Part shown: positions 16,375-25,777 of the stretch, piece after piece
Layout: each line of letters starts with the position of its first letter
How positions within the stretch are numbered: the stretch's first letter is position 1
Source of the DNA: an uncultured Bacteroidales bacterium
Lineage (GTDB): Bacteria; Bacteroidota; Bacteroidia; Bacteroidales; UBA932
Reading direction: 5' to 3'
Length of the DNA stretch: 32,598 nucleotides
Assembly: GCA_947179325.1 (NCBI GenBank)
Contig: CAMXAU010000032.1
Location: 1-32,598, forward strand
Notes under the pieces: generated by a model
Database searches by the model: none
The model's input: the letters and a program-made list of their open reading frames with translations, nothing else
Told to the model about the DNA's origin: nothing
Translations under genes and position numbers: made by a program

Positions 16375-18024
16375 TTAATAACCAGAATTCTGTGAAAGTC
16401 CGCCAAGCAGGAGTTCCTCATGAGGGATAGGGAAAAGTTCATGCTTCCCTTTTACAAAGACGCTCATTTCCGCCTGGGCCTCAAGGGTTTCCTGAGCCTT
16501 ATATGCGTCCATTATCTCTTTGGCCACACCCCAGCGCACAATGTCGAACCACCTGTGTCCCTCCATCGCAAGCTCTACACGGCGTTCGTGGCGCACTGCA
16601 AGCTCAAGGTCTTCCGGCGTATCGGAAAGCTGGCGCATGGCATAGCCGTTCCTGTAGTCCGGCACAGAATACCCTGGAAATTCAGGAAGGATATCCTTAG
16701 TGCCCCTCGCCCTTGCACGCACCATTTCAAGGTATGTCTTTGCTGCAGGAGTGTCACCTGCCTTAAGGCAAAGCTCAGCATACATAAGATAGAAGTCAGA
16801 CAGCCTGAAGACCACGTTGTTGAGAGGAGACCTTGAATCATGGGACAGTTCCTCGTAGCTTCCGTTGACTGTGAGCGTACGCTTTACCGCGAGGTTGCGG
16901 CAGCCGAGATATATTTCCTCAGCAAGGTTGGACATCTCGCTGTCCTTTGGCACCCTGACAGCTTCAGAAAGCCTCGGGTCATTAACCTCAAATTCAGCGA
17001 CAAGGTTATCTGTCGGCTTGTTGAAGCCCCATCCGGAATTCTCAGACTGCGTCGACCGGGAGCGTATCATTATTGTCGTGAAAGTCCCCCTGGTGAAGCC
17101 GTTGCCCTCACCATAGTCTGAAGTAGGTTCATCCGTATACTGTATTTCAAATATAGACTCAGGGCCATTTTCCCCTTCAAGAGTGAAGTTATCCCCATAT
17201 TTGCTGCAAAGGCTATATTCTCCAGCCTGCTCATTCAGGAATTTCTCAGCCCAGGTCCTCGCCTCGCCATAGCAGTCAACTGTTGCCTGTGCTCCGGCAA
17301 AGCCGCTTGCCGTGTAGTCTCCCCAGTACATATACACCTTCGCAAGCATCGCCTGGGCAGCACCCTTTGTCGCACGTCCGAGGTCAGCCGCATCATATCT
17401 GCTCTTGTTGACAAGCCCGGACTCGGCATCCTTGAGGTCTGAGACTATCAATCCGAAAATCTCATCAATGCTTGCCCTTGGCTGTATCCAGCCGTCACTG
17501 CTGTATATCGGGGCCTCCACCTTTGGCACCCCTCCAAAGACACGCACAAGACTGAAATAATAATATGCACGGAGGAATTTGGCCTCGCCTATAAGCCTGT
17601 CCTTCAGGTCCTGGGTCATGTCATCACCATCCACCTCCATGGCACTGATCTGCTCTATTGCAAGGTTCGCCCTGCCTATACCCTGGTATTTCGCCCTGTA
17701 ATAGTCCAGCAGCAAGCCATTGTTGTCGATGGTCTTGAAATTCTCGATGTCGTACGCATCTGCCATATCGGAGATGTTCTGCCCACCCTTCAGGGCATCA
17801 TCAGAGGCGATGTCACCGATGAACCATTCACTGAAATAAGTGCTGTTGTACTCCCACATCAGAGGAGCATATGCGGCATTTACAGACTGTATGGCCGCCT
17901 CTGAAGCAATGAAGAAATCCCCGACATTGATCAGCATGGGGCTGTCTTCCCTGAGCCAGTCATTGCAGCCGGCAAAGACAACTGAGGAGAGGCAGAAAAC
18001 ACCATATTTAATATATCTTTTCAT
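16375..18024 (-). CDS. susD-like: SusD/RagB-family outer-membrane nutrient-binding lipoprotein
   Basis: A 549-residue SusD homologue anchored at the cell surface (lipobox FAGC, Cys20). It binds glycan and caps the SusC barrel. Helical TPR-like repeats make up the N-terminal half (INAAY-like start, then the FLRAYYYFSLVRVFGGVP signature). The C-terminal RagB/SusD region contains LSDFYLMYAELCLKAGD and ends in ERRVELAMEGHRWFDIVRWG. Length and order are standard. It is 12 nt downstream of susC. Specificity is inferred from the GH16/GH128/GH3 neighbours. Confidence 0.96.
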   Translation of the reverse strand: MKRYIKYGVFCLSSVVFAGCNDWLREDSPMLINVGDFFIASEAAIQSVNAAYAPLMWEYNSTYFSEWFIGDIASDDALKGGQNISDMADAYDIENFKTIDNNGLLLDYYRAKYQGIGRANLAIEQISAMEVDGDDMTQDLKDRLIGEAKFLRAYYYFSLVRVFGGVPKVEAPIYSSDGWIQPRASIDEIFGLIVSDLKDAESGLVNKSRYDAADLGRATKGAAQAMLAKVYMYWGDYTASGFAGAQATVDCYGEARTWAEKFLNEQAGEYSLCSKYGDNFTLEGENGPESIFEIQYTDEPTSDYGEGNGFTRGTFTTIMIRSRSTQSENSGWGFNKPTDNLVAEFEVNDPRLSEAVRVPKDSEMSNLAEEIYLGCRNLAVKRTLTVNGSYEELSHDSRSPLNNVVFRLSDFYLMYAELCLKAGDTPAAKTYLEMVRARARGTKDILPEFPGYSVPDYRNGYAMRQLSDTPEDLELAVRHERRVELAMEGHRWFDIVRWGVAKEIMDAYKAQETLEAQAEMSVFVKGKHELFPIPHEELLLGGLSQNSGY

Positions 18025-18036
18025 ATTTCCTTTCCG

Positions 18037-21000
18037 TTAGAAGTTAAAGTTGACACCGAACATGAAAGTCCTTGACTGCGGATAGTTTCCATAGTCCACA
18101 CCTCCGCCGACCTCTGGGTCGTAGCCTGTGTAGTTGGTGAATGTCAACAGGTTGTTGCATGAGACATAGAGACGGCAGCGGGACATCTTGATCTTGCTTG
18201 TCCATTTCTGCGGAAGCGTATAGCCGACCTGGAGATTCTTGAGCCTCAGATAAGAGCCGCTCTCTATCATGCGGCTGCTATCCAGCTTATTGTTCGGGCT
18301 TCCCTTAGGATTAGGGATTGTACCGCCCGGGTTAGATGCCGTCCAGACATTTTTCATTGTACGGCTGAGAGTTGCCTCATTTCCTGTACCTTCCGTGCGG
18401 AACCTCAGGGCATTGAAGATTTCATTTCCATATACTCCCTGGAAGAAGAGCTGTACATCAAGGCCTTTCCACTCCAGCCCCATGTTAAGGCCGTATGTAA
18501 GCCAAGGGAACGGATTGCCAAGGTCTGTCTTGTCGTTCTCATCGATGACCCCGTCATTGTTCAGGTCCCTGTATTTTGCGTCTCCTGGGGAATATACCGG
18601 GTTCTCGGTGCCCCATAGATGCGCAGCAATCTCTTCGTCACTCTGGTATATACCTTCATATTCATATCCCCAGAATGTGTAGAGAGCATACCCCTCGTCA
18701 CAGATTGTACGGTCTCCGTATACCCTTTCACCTCCATTGAGGGCAGTAAGCCTGTTCTTGATGAAAGAGACATTGCCGCCGATGCTGTAGTCCACCTGCC
18801 CGACGCGGTTCCGGTGATTCAGGGTCACCTCGACTCCCTGGTTCCTTACCGTCCCGACATTTGCAGTGGCGTCATAGCGGTTGCCGACATGCGCCGGTGC
18901 CTTCACACTGAGGAGCATCTCCTTTGTATCCCTCTGGAAAAGTTCAACTGTTCCTGTGAGCTTGTTGTTCAGCACCCCGAAGTCAATTCCGAGGTTCCAC
19001 TGCTCCGTGCTCTCCCATTTCCCACCATTGTTCACGTATGTCAGAATAGTCGCACCGTTCGCAAGCTGCTGGCTGCTGCCAAGGACGTAGTCAACGAATG
19101 TCGGCCCGTTGTTCATTATCTTGAGCGTAAAGGCATCGTCACCTATCTTGTCATTTCCGATAAGTCCCCATCCTGCACGGAGCTTGAGGTCATCAAGCCA
19201 GCTGATTCCGCCCATGAAGCTTTCCTTGCTGATCCTCCAGGCGATTGCAGCTGAAGGGAAATATCCCCACAGGTTGTCCCTGAACTTGCTTGACGCATCT
19301 GCCCTGAAGTTCACAGTAGCGAGGTAACGGCTGTCATATGAATAATGCAGACGTCCAAGCAGAGAGAAGCGTCTGCTCCTTGCTGCAGAATCAGAAGAAT
19401 TTGTCCTGTTCTCAGTTGTCTGCGAGAGATACCAGTTCTTCTCTTCCGGATTAAGGATTGAGGAGCCGGCTCCACCGATAGAATAATAGTTGTACTCCTC
19501 TGTTGTCTGTCCGGCCATGACAGAGAAGCTGTGTTTCCTGATGTCACGGGCATATGTCAGCGTATTCTCCACAATTACAGTAGAATACCTTGACATCGAA
19601 CTTTCTATGAAGTTATTGTCACATTTGTCATAGACCGAATACTGATACTCATCCTTGAAAGTCTTGTGACGCAGGTTCGTCAGGTCAAGGCTGACATCCG
19701 AACGGAATGTAAGGCCCTTGACAGGTGTAAGTTCCAGGAAGATGTCACCGACCCAGCGTTCTGTCTTGTCTGAAGGATGGGTATGCTCCACCATTGAAAG
19801 CGGATTGACGACATTCTTGAAATTGGACGCAGCACTTATCTGTCCGCCAAGGTCATCCCCACGCCAGTTACGTGCATTTGAAGGATAGCGCGCCGGATCC
19901 CATGGTGCCATGGCGATTGCAGCAGAAAGGACTGAAGCCGCCGGGGAGCTGCTGTTGTTCATCGCATTCCTGCCCCACGAGTTCATGAATGTCAGGTTCT
20001 CACCTATTTTCAGCCATCGGGTAATCTTGTGCGATGAATTGGCACGCAGCGTAACCCTGTTATAATCAGAGCCAATGATTGTACCTTCCTGGTTGAAGTA
20101 ACTTGCGCTGATGGCCCAGCTGCTCTTGTCATTGCCTCCGTCAAAAGAGAGATGGTAGTTCTGTATCACTGAATTGCGGAAAACCTCGTCCTGCCAGTCC
20201 GTATCAATCGTAGAGTAGTCCATATTGGACGGATAATAGCGAGAGTTTCCTATAAGGTACTGCTTCACCCACTCGTTACGGCCCTGCTGGTTCAGCACAT
20301 CGATGAACTTCTGGTTGCCGACCATCTCCGCAAGTGTATGCGAGAACTCATCCGCATTCATGAGGTCAAGCTTGCGCCATCTCGTCTGCACACCGGCATA
20401 TGCGTCGAAAGAGACACGGATACGTCCCTCCTCGCCACCTTTCTTGGTAGTGACGAGAATCACGCCATTCGCTCCCCTGGAACCATAAATGGCCGTTGCA
20501 GAAGCATCTTTCAGGATTTCTGTTGAAACGATATCGTTAGGGCTGACATAGGAGATGTCGCTGACGATGACTCCGTCCACTACATATATAGGTGAACTGT
20601 CATTAACTGTACCGATACCGCGGATACGGACCTGGGCAGACGCACCCGGCTGTCCTGAGTTTGAAGAGACCGTCACTCCGGCTGCAAGCCCCTGGAGGGC
20701 GTTGTCAAGACCGGCTGCCGGTGTTTTCTGGAGCTGATCAGCCTTTACTGATGCGACCGAGCCTGTCAGGTCGCTCTTTTTCATGACACCGTAACCGATT
20801 GCAACGACCTCGTCGAGCATTACGGCGTCTGTCTTCATTACGACATTTACCTGCCCCCCCCTGTCAATCTTTTGTTCTACATCGACAAAACCGATTGAAG
20901 TGAAAAGCAAAGTCTGTCCCTGGCTTACATTAATAGTATAGGCGCCATCAAGGTCTGTAGAGGTACCGGACGTTGTCCCCTTTATCACGACAGAGACTCC

Positions 21001-21117
21001 CGGCAGAGGAAGCCCGTCATCTTCAGAGGTAACCACGCCAGAAACCGTTACAGCCTGGGCGAAAGAAAATTGCATAAACAGCAATAGTCCGAACAAGGAA
21101 AGGATTACTTTCTTCAT
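18037..21117 (-). CDS. susC-like: SusC/RagA-family TonB-dependent outer-membrane transporter
   Basis: A 1026-residue importer of oligosaccharides across the outer membrane using TonB energy. The signal peptide ends near FAQA. A carboxypeptidase-regulatory-like domain (about 23-95) precedes a TonB box-like DEVVAIGYG (102-110), the plug domain (RIRGIGTVNDSSPIYVVDGV, then SATAIYGSRGANGVILVTTK), and the 22-stranded barrel ending in an aromatic residue (FGVNFNF). No N-terminal anti-sigma-interacting extension is present, consistent with control by the divergent membrane regulator rather than an ECF sigma/anti-sigma pair. It is the first gene of the leftward operon. Confidence 0.97.
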   Translation of the reverse strand: MKKVILSLFGLLLFMQFSFAQAVTVSGVVTSEDDGLPLPGVSVVIKGTTSGTSTDLDGAYTINVSQGQTLLFTSIGFVDVEQKIDRGGQVNVVMKTDAVMLDEVVAIGYGVMKKSDLTGSVASVKADQLQKTPAAGLDNALQGLAAGVTVSSNSGQPGASAQVRIRGIGTVNDSSPIYVVDGVIVSDISYVSPNDIVSTEILKDASATAIYGSRGANGVILVTTKKGGEEGRIRVSFDAYAGVQTRWRKLDLMNADEFSHTLAEMVGNQKFIDVLNQQGRNEWVKQYLIGNSRYYPSNMDYSTIDTDWQDEVFRNSVIQNYHLSFDGGNDKSSWAISASYFNQEGTIIGSDYNRVTLRANSSHKITRWLKIGENLTFMNSWGRNAMNNSSSPAASVLSAAIAMAPWDPARYPSNARNWRGDDLGGQISAASNFKNVVNPLSMVEHTHPSDKTERWVGDIFLELTPVKGLTFRSDVSLDLTNLRHKTFKDEYQYSVYDKCDNNFIESSMSRYSTVIVENTLTYARDIRKHSFSVMAGQTTEEYNYYSIGGAGSSILNPEEKNWYLSQTTENRTNSSDSAARSRRFSLLGRLHYSYDSRYLATVNFRADASSKFRDNLWGYFPSAAIAWRISKESFMGGISWLDDLKLRAGWGLIGNDKIGDDAFTLKIMNNGPTFVDYVLGSSQQLANGATILTYVNNGGKWESTEQWNLGIDFGVLNNKLTGTVELFQRDTKEMLLSVKAPAHVGNRYDATANVGTVRNQGVEVTLNHRNRVGQVDYSIGGNVSFIKNRLTALNGGERVYGDRTICDEGYALYTFWGYEYEGIYQSDEEIAAHLWGTENPVYSPGDAKYRDLNNDGVIDENDKTDLGNPFPWLTYGLNMGLEWKGLDVQLFFQGVYGNEIFNALRFRTEGTGNEATLSRTMKNVWTASNPGGTIPNPKGSPNNKLDSSRMIESGSYLRLKNLQVGYTLPQKWTSKIKMSRCRLYVSCNNLLTFTNYTGYDPEVGGGVDYGNYPQSRTFMFGVNFNF

Positions 21118-21153
21118 TATGTGGTTAATAAAAATGATTATAAATCTGGACTC

Positions 21154-21168
21154 ACCGGAATCTCCGGT
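21154..21168 (-). promoter_or_regulatory. small hairpin in the susC leader
   Basis: A 6-bp perfect stem (accgga/tccggt) with a 3-nt loop lies between the predicted start of transcription and the susC ATG, about 37 nt before the ATG. It could act as an mRNA stability or antisense-control element; the size is modest, so it may be chance. Confidence 0.3.
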
Positions 21169-21182
21169 TCCAATTCCTGCTG

Positions 21183-21190
21183 CAAATCTA
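21183..21190 (-). promoter_or_regulatory. -7 box of the susC operon
   Basis: The complement reads TAGATTTG, a perfect TAnnTTTG, about 66 nt upstream of the susC ATG. No good -33 TTTG is visible at 19-21 nt, which is what one expects of an activator-dependent promoter. Confidence 0.5.
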
Positions 21191-21226
21191 ACACGTTTTA
21201 TGACACATCAGTCATTCAGGCCATTC

Positions 21227-21273
21227 ACAAAAACTCTACAAGCATATTTTACACACTATACAAATACTCTACA
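21227..21273 (-). promoter_or_regulatory. candidate activator-binding direct repeat upstream of susC
   Basis: Two copies of a 14-mer, acaaaaactctaca (21227-21240) and acaaatactctaca (21260-21273), match at 13 of 14 bases. They start 33 bp apart, about three helical turns. They lie roughly 50-96 nt upstream of the predicted susC start site, between it and the divergent regulator. Placement and phasing suggest the operator of the LuxR-type regulator. Confidence 0.5.
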
Positions 21274-21373
21274 TTGATTATATATATTATTGATAATCAA
21301 AAGTTTTACAGAAAACATAAAATCTCTCAAAGAAAAATCCCCCAAAAATCAACTCACATATTGCGATAATTTA

Positions 21374-21381
21374 TATTTTTG
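21374..21381 (+). promoter_or_regulatory. -7 box of the propeller/LuxR regulator gene
   Basis: TATTTTTG matches TAnnTTTG and ends 22 nt before the chosen ATG at 21404. No -33 TTTG at standard spacing. The site lies inside the longer open frame that starts at 21290, supporting the shorter start. Confidence 0.4.
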
Positions 21382-21403
21382 CAGGACCACATATAGAAAA
21401 GAC

Positions 21404-24259
21404 ATGGGACAGAACCTGGGAAAATTCATATTGGCTGCGGCATTCATACTGTCTGCCGCCTCTGCGGCGCACGCAAACTATCCAGTAGTGCGCAATTTCA
21501 GCAAGACAGAATACCGCTCCGGCACACAGAACTGGTCCATATCGCAGGACAGTGACGGAGGCTGCGTATATTTTGCCAACAACAGCGGCCTTGTAGAGTT
21601 CGACGGCAACAGCTGGTCCACCTATCCTATCAAGAACTACACGAATGTAAGGTCTGTATTGTCAGAATCAGGAAAAATATATGCCGGTGGCTTCAATGAA
21701 TTCGGCTTCTACTGCCTTGATGCTTCAGGAAAGATGGAATACCATTCCGAGACATCGAGGATGCCTATAGAAGGAGGTACCGAGGAGATCTGGAGAATCC
21801 TGAAAATCGATGAGTGCCTTTTTCTGCAGAGCAACAAAGATGTTTTAAAGTTTGACGGAACGTCATTTGAACGTTACAGAACTGAAGACAAGATTGAATG
21901 CTCCGCCACAGGCAGAGGCACGGTTCTCATTGCCACCAGGAAAAACGGAATAATGGCACTGAGCGGCTCCGACTTCGTCACAATGCCTGGAAGCGACTTC
22001 TTTAAAGGCAAGAAGATCTGCGCAATGCTGAACTATGACAAAGACAGGATAATGGTCGTGACCGAAGAGGACGGGATATACATATATGACTGGAACAGCC
22101 TGGCCGGATGGAACCAGGGAGACATGTGGCGAAAGATGTCCGGGAAACAGATATTCTGTGCGGCCACAGACGGTTCAAGCATAGCATTCGGCACTGTCGG
22201 CGACGGAGTCTTCATCATGGAAGGAAGCACCGGGAAGGCCATACACCTTGACAAGAAGACCGGCCTGCAGAACAACACTGTGCTCAGCATGTCTTTTGAC
22301 AAGTCCGGGAATCTGTGGCTGGGACTGGACAAGGGTATCGACTATGTAATCCTGAACTCGCCGGAAAGGACGCTTTTCGGCTCCGACAATACATGCGGTG
22401 CCGGGTATGCATCCCTTGAATCAGAAGGAAGGCTGTACCTCGGCACAAACCAGGGACTATATTATATGGAGCATTCACCGGTAGACGGGGAGCAGAAAGG
22501 CCAGGTCAAGAATGTGCCGGATATGGGAGGGCAGGTCTGGTGCATTGAGGAAATCGACGGTACTGTCTTCTGCGGCAATGACCGGGGGCTGTTCGTCATT
22601 GACGGGAACAGGGCCACACGGATTCCAGGAATCAGCGGCACATGGAAAATAATGAAGATGAGGAGCAGGCAAGGCATCATCATGGGATGCAGCTATGACG
22701 GGCTGTTCACCCTGAGGAAGGCAGGCGGGAAATGGGAGCATCACATGGTTGAAGGATTCTGCGAATCAAGCGGCCGCTTCGAGGAAGACAGGTTTGGATG
22801 CATATACCTGTACCACTGGATGAAAGGGACATTCCGCCTCTGCATGGACGAAGAATGCAGAAAAGTGACGGACATAACATATTGCGCAGAGAACATCGGC
22901 CTTCCGGGGGAGAAGAACAATATACCTAATATATATAAAGGAGACGTGGTGCTCTCTTCTGACAAAGGATTTTTCAGATACGACCCGGACAAGGGGAAAG
23001 TATCCCCTGCAGATGAGCTGAACGAACTGTTCCAGAGTCCGCCGAAGGGCCTTGACATGTCACAGTCACCATGGAATGATGACATCATATTCACGTCTGG
23101 CGACATGAATGCCATCGCCTATACAGACAGGGACGGGAAGAGGAGAATAGATTCGCTCGCCCTTAACGGCATAGCCCAGAAGCAGATCCTGGGATTCGAG
23201 AACATCTGCTTCATAAACGGAGACTGCATCCTGCTGAACACGGAAGACGGCTTTTCGATAATCGACACAGGAAAGATAAAGAACGGGTACACAAAGGAAT
23301 CATCGCAGGTGTTCATCAAAGGCATATCAACGGTAAAGGGAACGGAGTACTCCCCTGTCTTCGGTGCAAGGAGTCCGGAATATGTCTCCGGGAAGGAGAT
23401 AAGGGTCCCGTACTCCAGCAATTCATTGAGGTTCGACTTCGTATGTCCGCAATATGAAGACAAGAATGCCATAATGTACAGCTATATGCTCGAAAGATAC
23501 GACAGCCAATGGTCCGAATACACAGCAGAGTCATACAAGGACTACACAAAGCTACCTTTCGGCAGATACACTTTCAGGGCAAAGGCAATAAACCTCCTCG
23601 ACAACTGTGAGTCCGAGACAGAGATACAGTTCAGCATAGCTGCACCATGGTATGCATCAGTACCTGCATTTGCGTTCTACTTCTTCCTGCTCTCCGTGCT
23701 CGGCTACATCCTGCTGCGCATGGCAGAGAACATCTCGAAGAAACGCACAAGGGAACTGGAGAAAGAGAAGAATGCAGAAATCGAGCGCCTCAAGACCCAG
23801 ACGCTGGAGAATGACCTGAAGCATAAGTCGCATGACCTCGCCTCATCCACGATGAACCTCATAAGGAAAAACGAGATTCTCCTGGATATCAACGGCAACA
23901 TCAACAAGACGCTCGGCTACATCAGGGACGCGGAGATGTCCAAGACAACAAAGCTCCTGAACAAGATCCAGATGGATATTAAGGAAAACATCGAGCATGA
24001 CGACTACTGGCAAAAGTTCGAGCATAATTTCGACATAGTCTACGAAAGCTACCTGAAAAGGCTCGGCGAAAGATACCCGTCAATATCAATTGGAGACAAG
24101 AGACTATGCGCATACCTGAAAATGGGAATGAGTTCGAAAGAAATCGCCATGCTCCTGAACATGTCCGTGCACAGTGTGGAGATGGCAAGGTACAGGCTGC
24201 GCAAAAAAATGGAACTCAACCGTGATGTAAACCTGGTTGAGTTCCTGCAACACTTCTGA
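21404..24259 (+). CDS. membrane-bound sensor-regulator: propeller, Y_Y_Y domain, LuxR-like helix-turn-helix
   Basis: A 951-residue one-component regulator. The chosen ATG gives a signal peptide (hydrophobic FILAAAFILSAASAAHA). Residues about 25-665 are propeller repeats of the two-component-regulator type (GLVEFDGNSW, KTGLQNNTVLSMSFDKSGNLWLG). About 665-745 is a triple-tyrosine (Y_Y_Y) domain (SYMLERYDSQWSEYT). One membrane helix lies near 750-770, then a cytosolic coiled coil, then a LuxR-like helix-turn-helix at the end (MSSKEIAMLLNMSVHSVEMARYRLRKK). There is no histidine kinase or receiver domain, unlike classic hybrid two-component systems. It is divergent from susC and presumably senses a glucan breakdown product and activates the operon while staying in the membrane. 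The open frame runs upstream to 21290, but those residues are not signal-like. Confidence 0.88.
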   Translation: MGQNLGKFILAAAFILSAASAAHANYPVVRNFSKTEYRSGTQNWSISQDSDGGCVYFANNSGLVEFDGNSWSTYPIKNYTNVRSVLSESGKIYAGGFNEFGFYCLDASGKMEYHSETSRMPIEGGTEEIWRILKIDECLFLQSNKDVLKFDGTSFERYRTEDKIECSATGRGTVLIATRKNGIMALSGSDFVTMPGSDFFKGKKICAMLNYDKDRIMVVTEEDGIYIYDWNSLAGWNQGDMWRKMSGKQIFCAATDGSSIAFGTVGDGVFIMEGSTGKAIHLDKKTGLQNNTVLSMSFDKSGNLWLGLDKGIDYVILNSPERTLFGSDNTCGAGYASLESEGRLYLGTNQGLYYMEHSPVDGEQKGQVKNVPDMGGQVWCIEEIDGTVFCGNDRGLFVIDGNRATRIPGISGTWKIMKMRSRQGIIMGCSYDGLFTLRKAGGKWEHHMVEGFCESSGRFEEDRFGCIYLYHWMKGTFRLCMDEECRKVTDITYCAENIGLPGEKNNIPNIYKGDVVLSSDKGFFRYDPDKGKVSPADELNELFQSPPKGLDMSQSPWNDDIIFTSGDMNAIAYTDRDGKRRIDSLALNGIAQKQILGFENICFINGDCILLNTEDGFSIIDTGKIKNGYTKESSQVFIKGISTVKGTEYSPVFGARSPEYVSGKEIRVPYSSNSLRFDFVCPQYEDKNAIMYSYMLERYDSQWSEYTAESYKDYTKLPFGRYTFRAKAINLLDNCESETEIQFSIAAPWYASVPAFAFYFFLLSVLGYILLRMAENISKKRTRELEKEKNAEIERLKTQTLENDLKHKSHDLASSTMNLIRKNEILLDINGNINKTLGYIRDAEMSKTTKLLNKIQMDIKENIEHDDYWQKFEHNFDIVYESYLKRLGERYPSISIGDKRLCAYLKMGMSSKEIAMLLNMSVHSVEMARYRLRKKMELNRDVNLVEFLQHF

Positions 24260-24274
24260 TTTAATATCTGTATA

Positions 24275-24817
24275 TCAATAATTTTCCGCATGAATCTCGA
24301 AATACGCCTTTGCATGGCTGCATACAGGGCAGATTTCCGGTGCTTTCTTGCCGACTACGATATGTCCGCAATTATTGCACTCCCACACCATATCGTTGTC
24401 CCTTGAGAATACAAGACCCTCCTTTACATTCTTAAGCAGCTTGCGGTAACGCTCCTCGTGCATCCTCTCGACAGCCGCGACCTTTTCAAAAAGGACTGCG
24501 ATATCCTTGAATCCCTCTTCACGCGCCTCTTTGGCAAAACCATAATACATGTCAGTCCATTCGTAGTTCTCACCCTCGGCAGCATCAAGCAGGTTCTCCT
24601 CGGTACCAGGGACCTCCCCGCCGTGAAGGAGCTTGAACCATATCTTCGCGTGCTCTTTCTCATTATGTGCTGTCTCCTCAAAAAGGTCACCGATCTGGAC
24701 ATATCCGTCCTTCCTTGCCTTTGATGCATAATAGAGATACTTGGTGTGAGCCTTGGACTCACCTGCAAAGGCCTCCATCAGGTTAGCCTCAGTCTTGGTT
24801 CCTTTCAACTTTTTCAT
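24275..24817 (-). CDS. rbr: rubrerythrin
   Basis: A 180-residue non-haem iron peroxidase that reduces hydrogen peroxide in anaerobes. The N-terminal ferritin-like four-helix domain carries the di-iron ligands in [19 protein letters not shown] and [12 protein letters not shown]. The C-terminal rubredoxin-like domain has the CNNCG and CPVC pairs that bind one iron. The order is the classical one, not reverse rubrerythrin. It is a single-gene unit. Its end is 15 nt from the convergent regulator's stop with no terminator. A -7-like TACATTTG is on the complement of 24896-24903. Confidence 0.96.
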   Translation of the reverse strand: MKKLKGTKTEANLMEAFAGESKAHTKYLYYASKARKDGYVQIGDLFEETAHNEKEHAKIWFKLLHGGEVPGTEENLLDAAEGENYEWTDMYYGFAKEAREEGFKDIAVLFEKVAAVERMHEERYRKLLKNVKEGLVFSRDNDMVWECNNCGHIVVGKKAPEICPVCSHAKAYFEIHAENY

Positions 24818-24895
24818 AACAAGATGTTTTTAATAATATTTCCTATAATCTTCTGGAATTGTCAATCCGGGGCGAGAGCAAATCAAAAAGCGTTC

Positions 24896-24903
24896 CAAAT
24901 GTA
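24896..24903 (-). promoter_or_regulatory. possible -7 box of rubrerythrin
   Basis: The complement reads TACATTTG, matching TAnnTTTG, about 80 nt upstream of the rubrerythrin ATG. A TTTC lies 17 nt upstream of it, a poor -33. The remaining 24818-24982 intergenic region shows no other clear site; the regulator on the right has only a one-mismatch -7 (24943-24950). Confidence 0.35.
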
Positions 24904-24982
24904 TTTTTTTGAAGATATCGGAAATAGTTTCTAACATTTTTATTATCTTGCAATGATTTATTACTTATCATAGGACTCAAAG

Positions 24983-25774
24983 ATGAACAAACAGAATACA
25001 GAAGCCCTTTCACTGCCTGAGAGACATGCCAGGATATTGGCCATGCTCCAGCAGAACGGTTCAATAGCTGTAACGCAGCTCGCAGAGACATTCAAAGTCT
25101 CGGAAGTCACGATACGAAAGGACCTTTCATATCTTGAACAGCAGAAAAAGCTATACAGGACGCACGGGAGCGCAATCCTCATAAGCCCCTATATCGGGGA
25201 CAGGCATATCAATGAAAAGGAAAAGAAAAACATCGCCGAGAAGCAGGCAATCGGCAAGGCTGCCGCAAGCCTCGTCACTCCGGATGACTCCATCATAATA
25301 GCCTCGGGAACCACCCTCACATATTTTGCACGGGAAATCCAGCCGCAGGGAAAGCTTACCGTCATAACATCCTCGCTGCCTGTGACTACAATACTGTCAC
25401 AGCAGAGCCAGGTTGACCTGATGCAGCTTGGAGGAATAACAAGGAACAGCTCCATATCCGTAGTCGGTCCATTTGCTGAGCAGATGCTCTCCAACTTCAA
25501 TTGCAGCAAACTGTTCCTCGGTGTCGACGGAATCGACCTCGACTTCGGCCTGACCACGACCAACATGCTGGAGGCGCAGCTCAACAAGGTCATGATGAAT
25601 ACATCGCAGCAGGTTGTAGTCCTTGCGGACAGCACAAAGTTCGGAAGAAGAGGCTTCAGCAAAATCTGCGACCTGGAGTCAGTGGACAGGATCATCACAG
25701 ACAGCGGTATACCTCCGCTTTATCTTGACGGCCTAAACAAGCAAGGCATAGAAGTTACCGTAATTGACATGTAA
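24983..25774 (+). CDS. DeoR-family transcriptional regulator, GlpR-like
   Basis: A 263-residue repressor-type protein. The N-terminal DeoR helix-turn-helix spans about residues 13-65 (RHARILAMLQQNGSIAVTQL, then FKVSEVTIRKDLSYLEQQ and RTHGSA). The C-terminal DeoRC sugar-phosphate-sensing domain has IIIASGTTLTYFAREI, LGVDGID and VVLADSTKFGRRGF. In this family phosphorylated sugars or glycerol-3-phosphate release the protein from DNA. A GlpT-type transporter and a glycerophosphodiesterase sit in the next operon, so glycerol-3-phosphate is the natural candidate effector, but this is inference. The target is probably the inverted repeat over the GH31 promoter 100-150 nt downstream. Confidence 0.9.
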   Translation: MNKQNTEALSLPERHARILAMLQQNGSIAVTQLAETFKVSEVTIRKDLSYLEQQKKLYRTHGSAILISPYIGDRHINEKEKKNIAEKQAIGKAAASLVTPDDSIIIASGTTLTYFAREIQPQGKLTVITSSLPVTTILSQQSQVDLMQLGGITRNSSISVVGPFAEQMLSNFNCSKLFLGVDGIDLDFGLTTTNMLEAQLNKVMMNTSQQVVVLADSTKFGRRGFSKICDLESVDRIITDSGIPPLYLDGLNKQGIEVTVIDM

Positions 25775-25777
25775 CGC

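Noticed and set aside
21290..21403. Longer N-terminus for the membrane regulator
   Set aside because: The 38 extra residues are Lys/Asn-rich and AT-driven, a signal peptide starts right after ATG 21404, and a -7 box lies within the extension.
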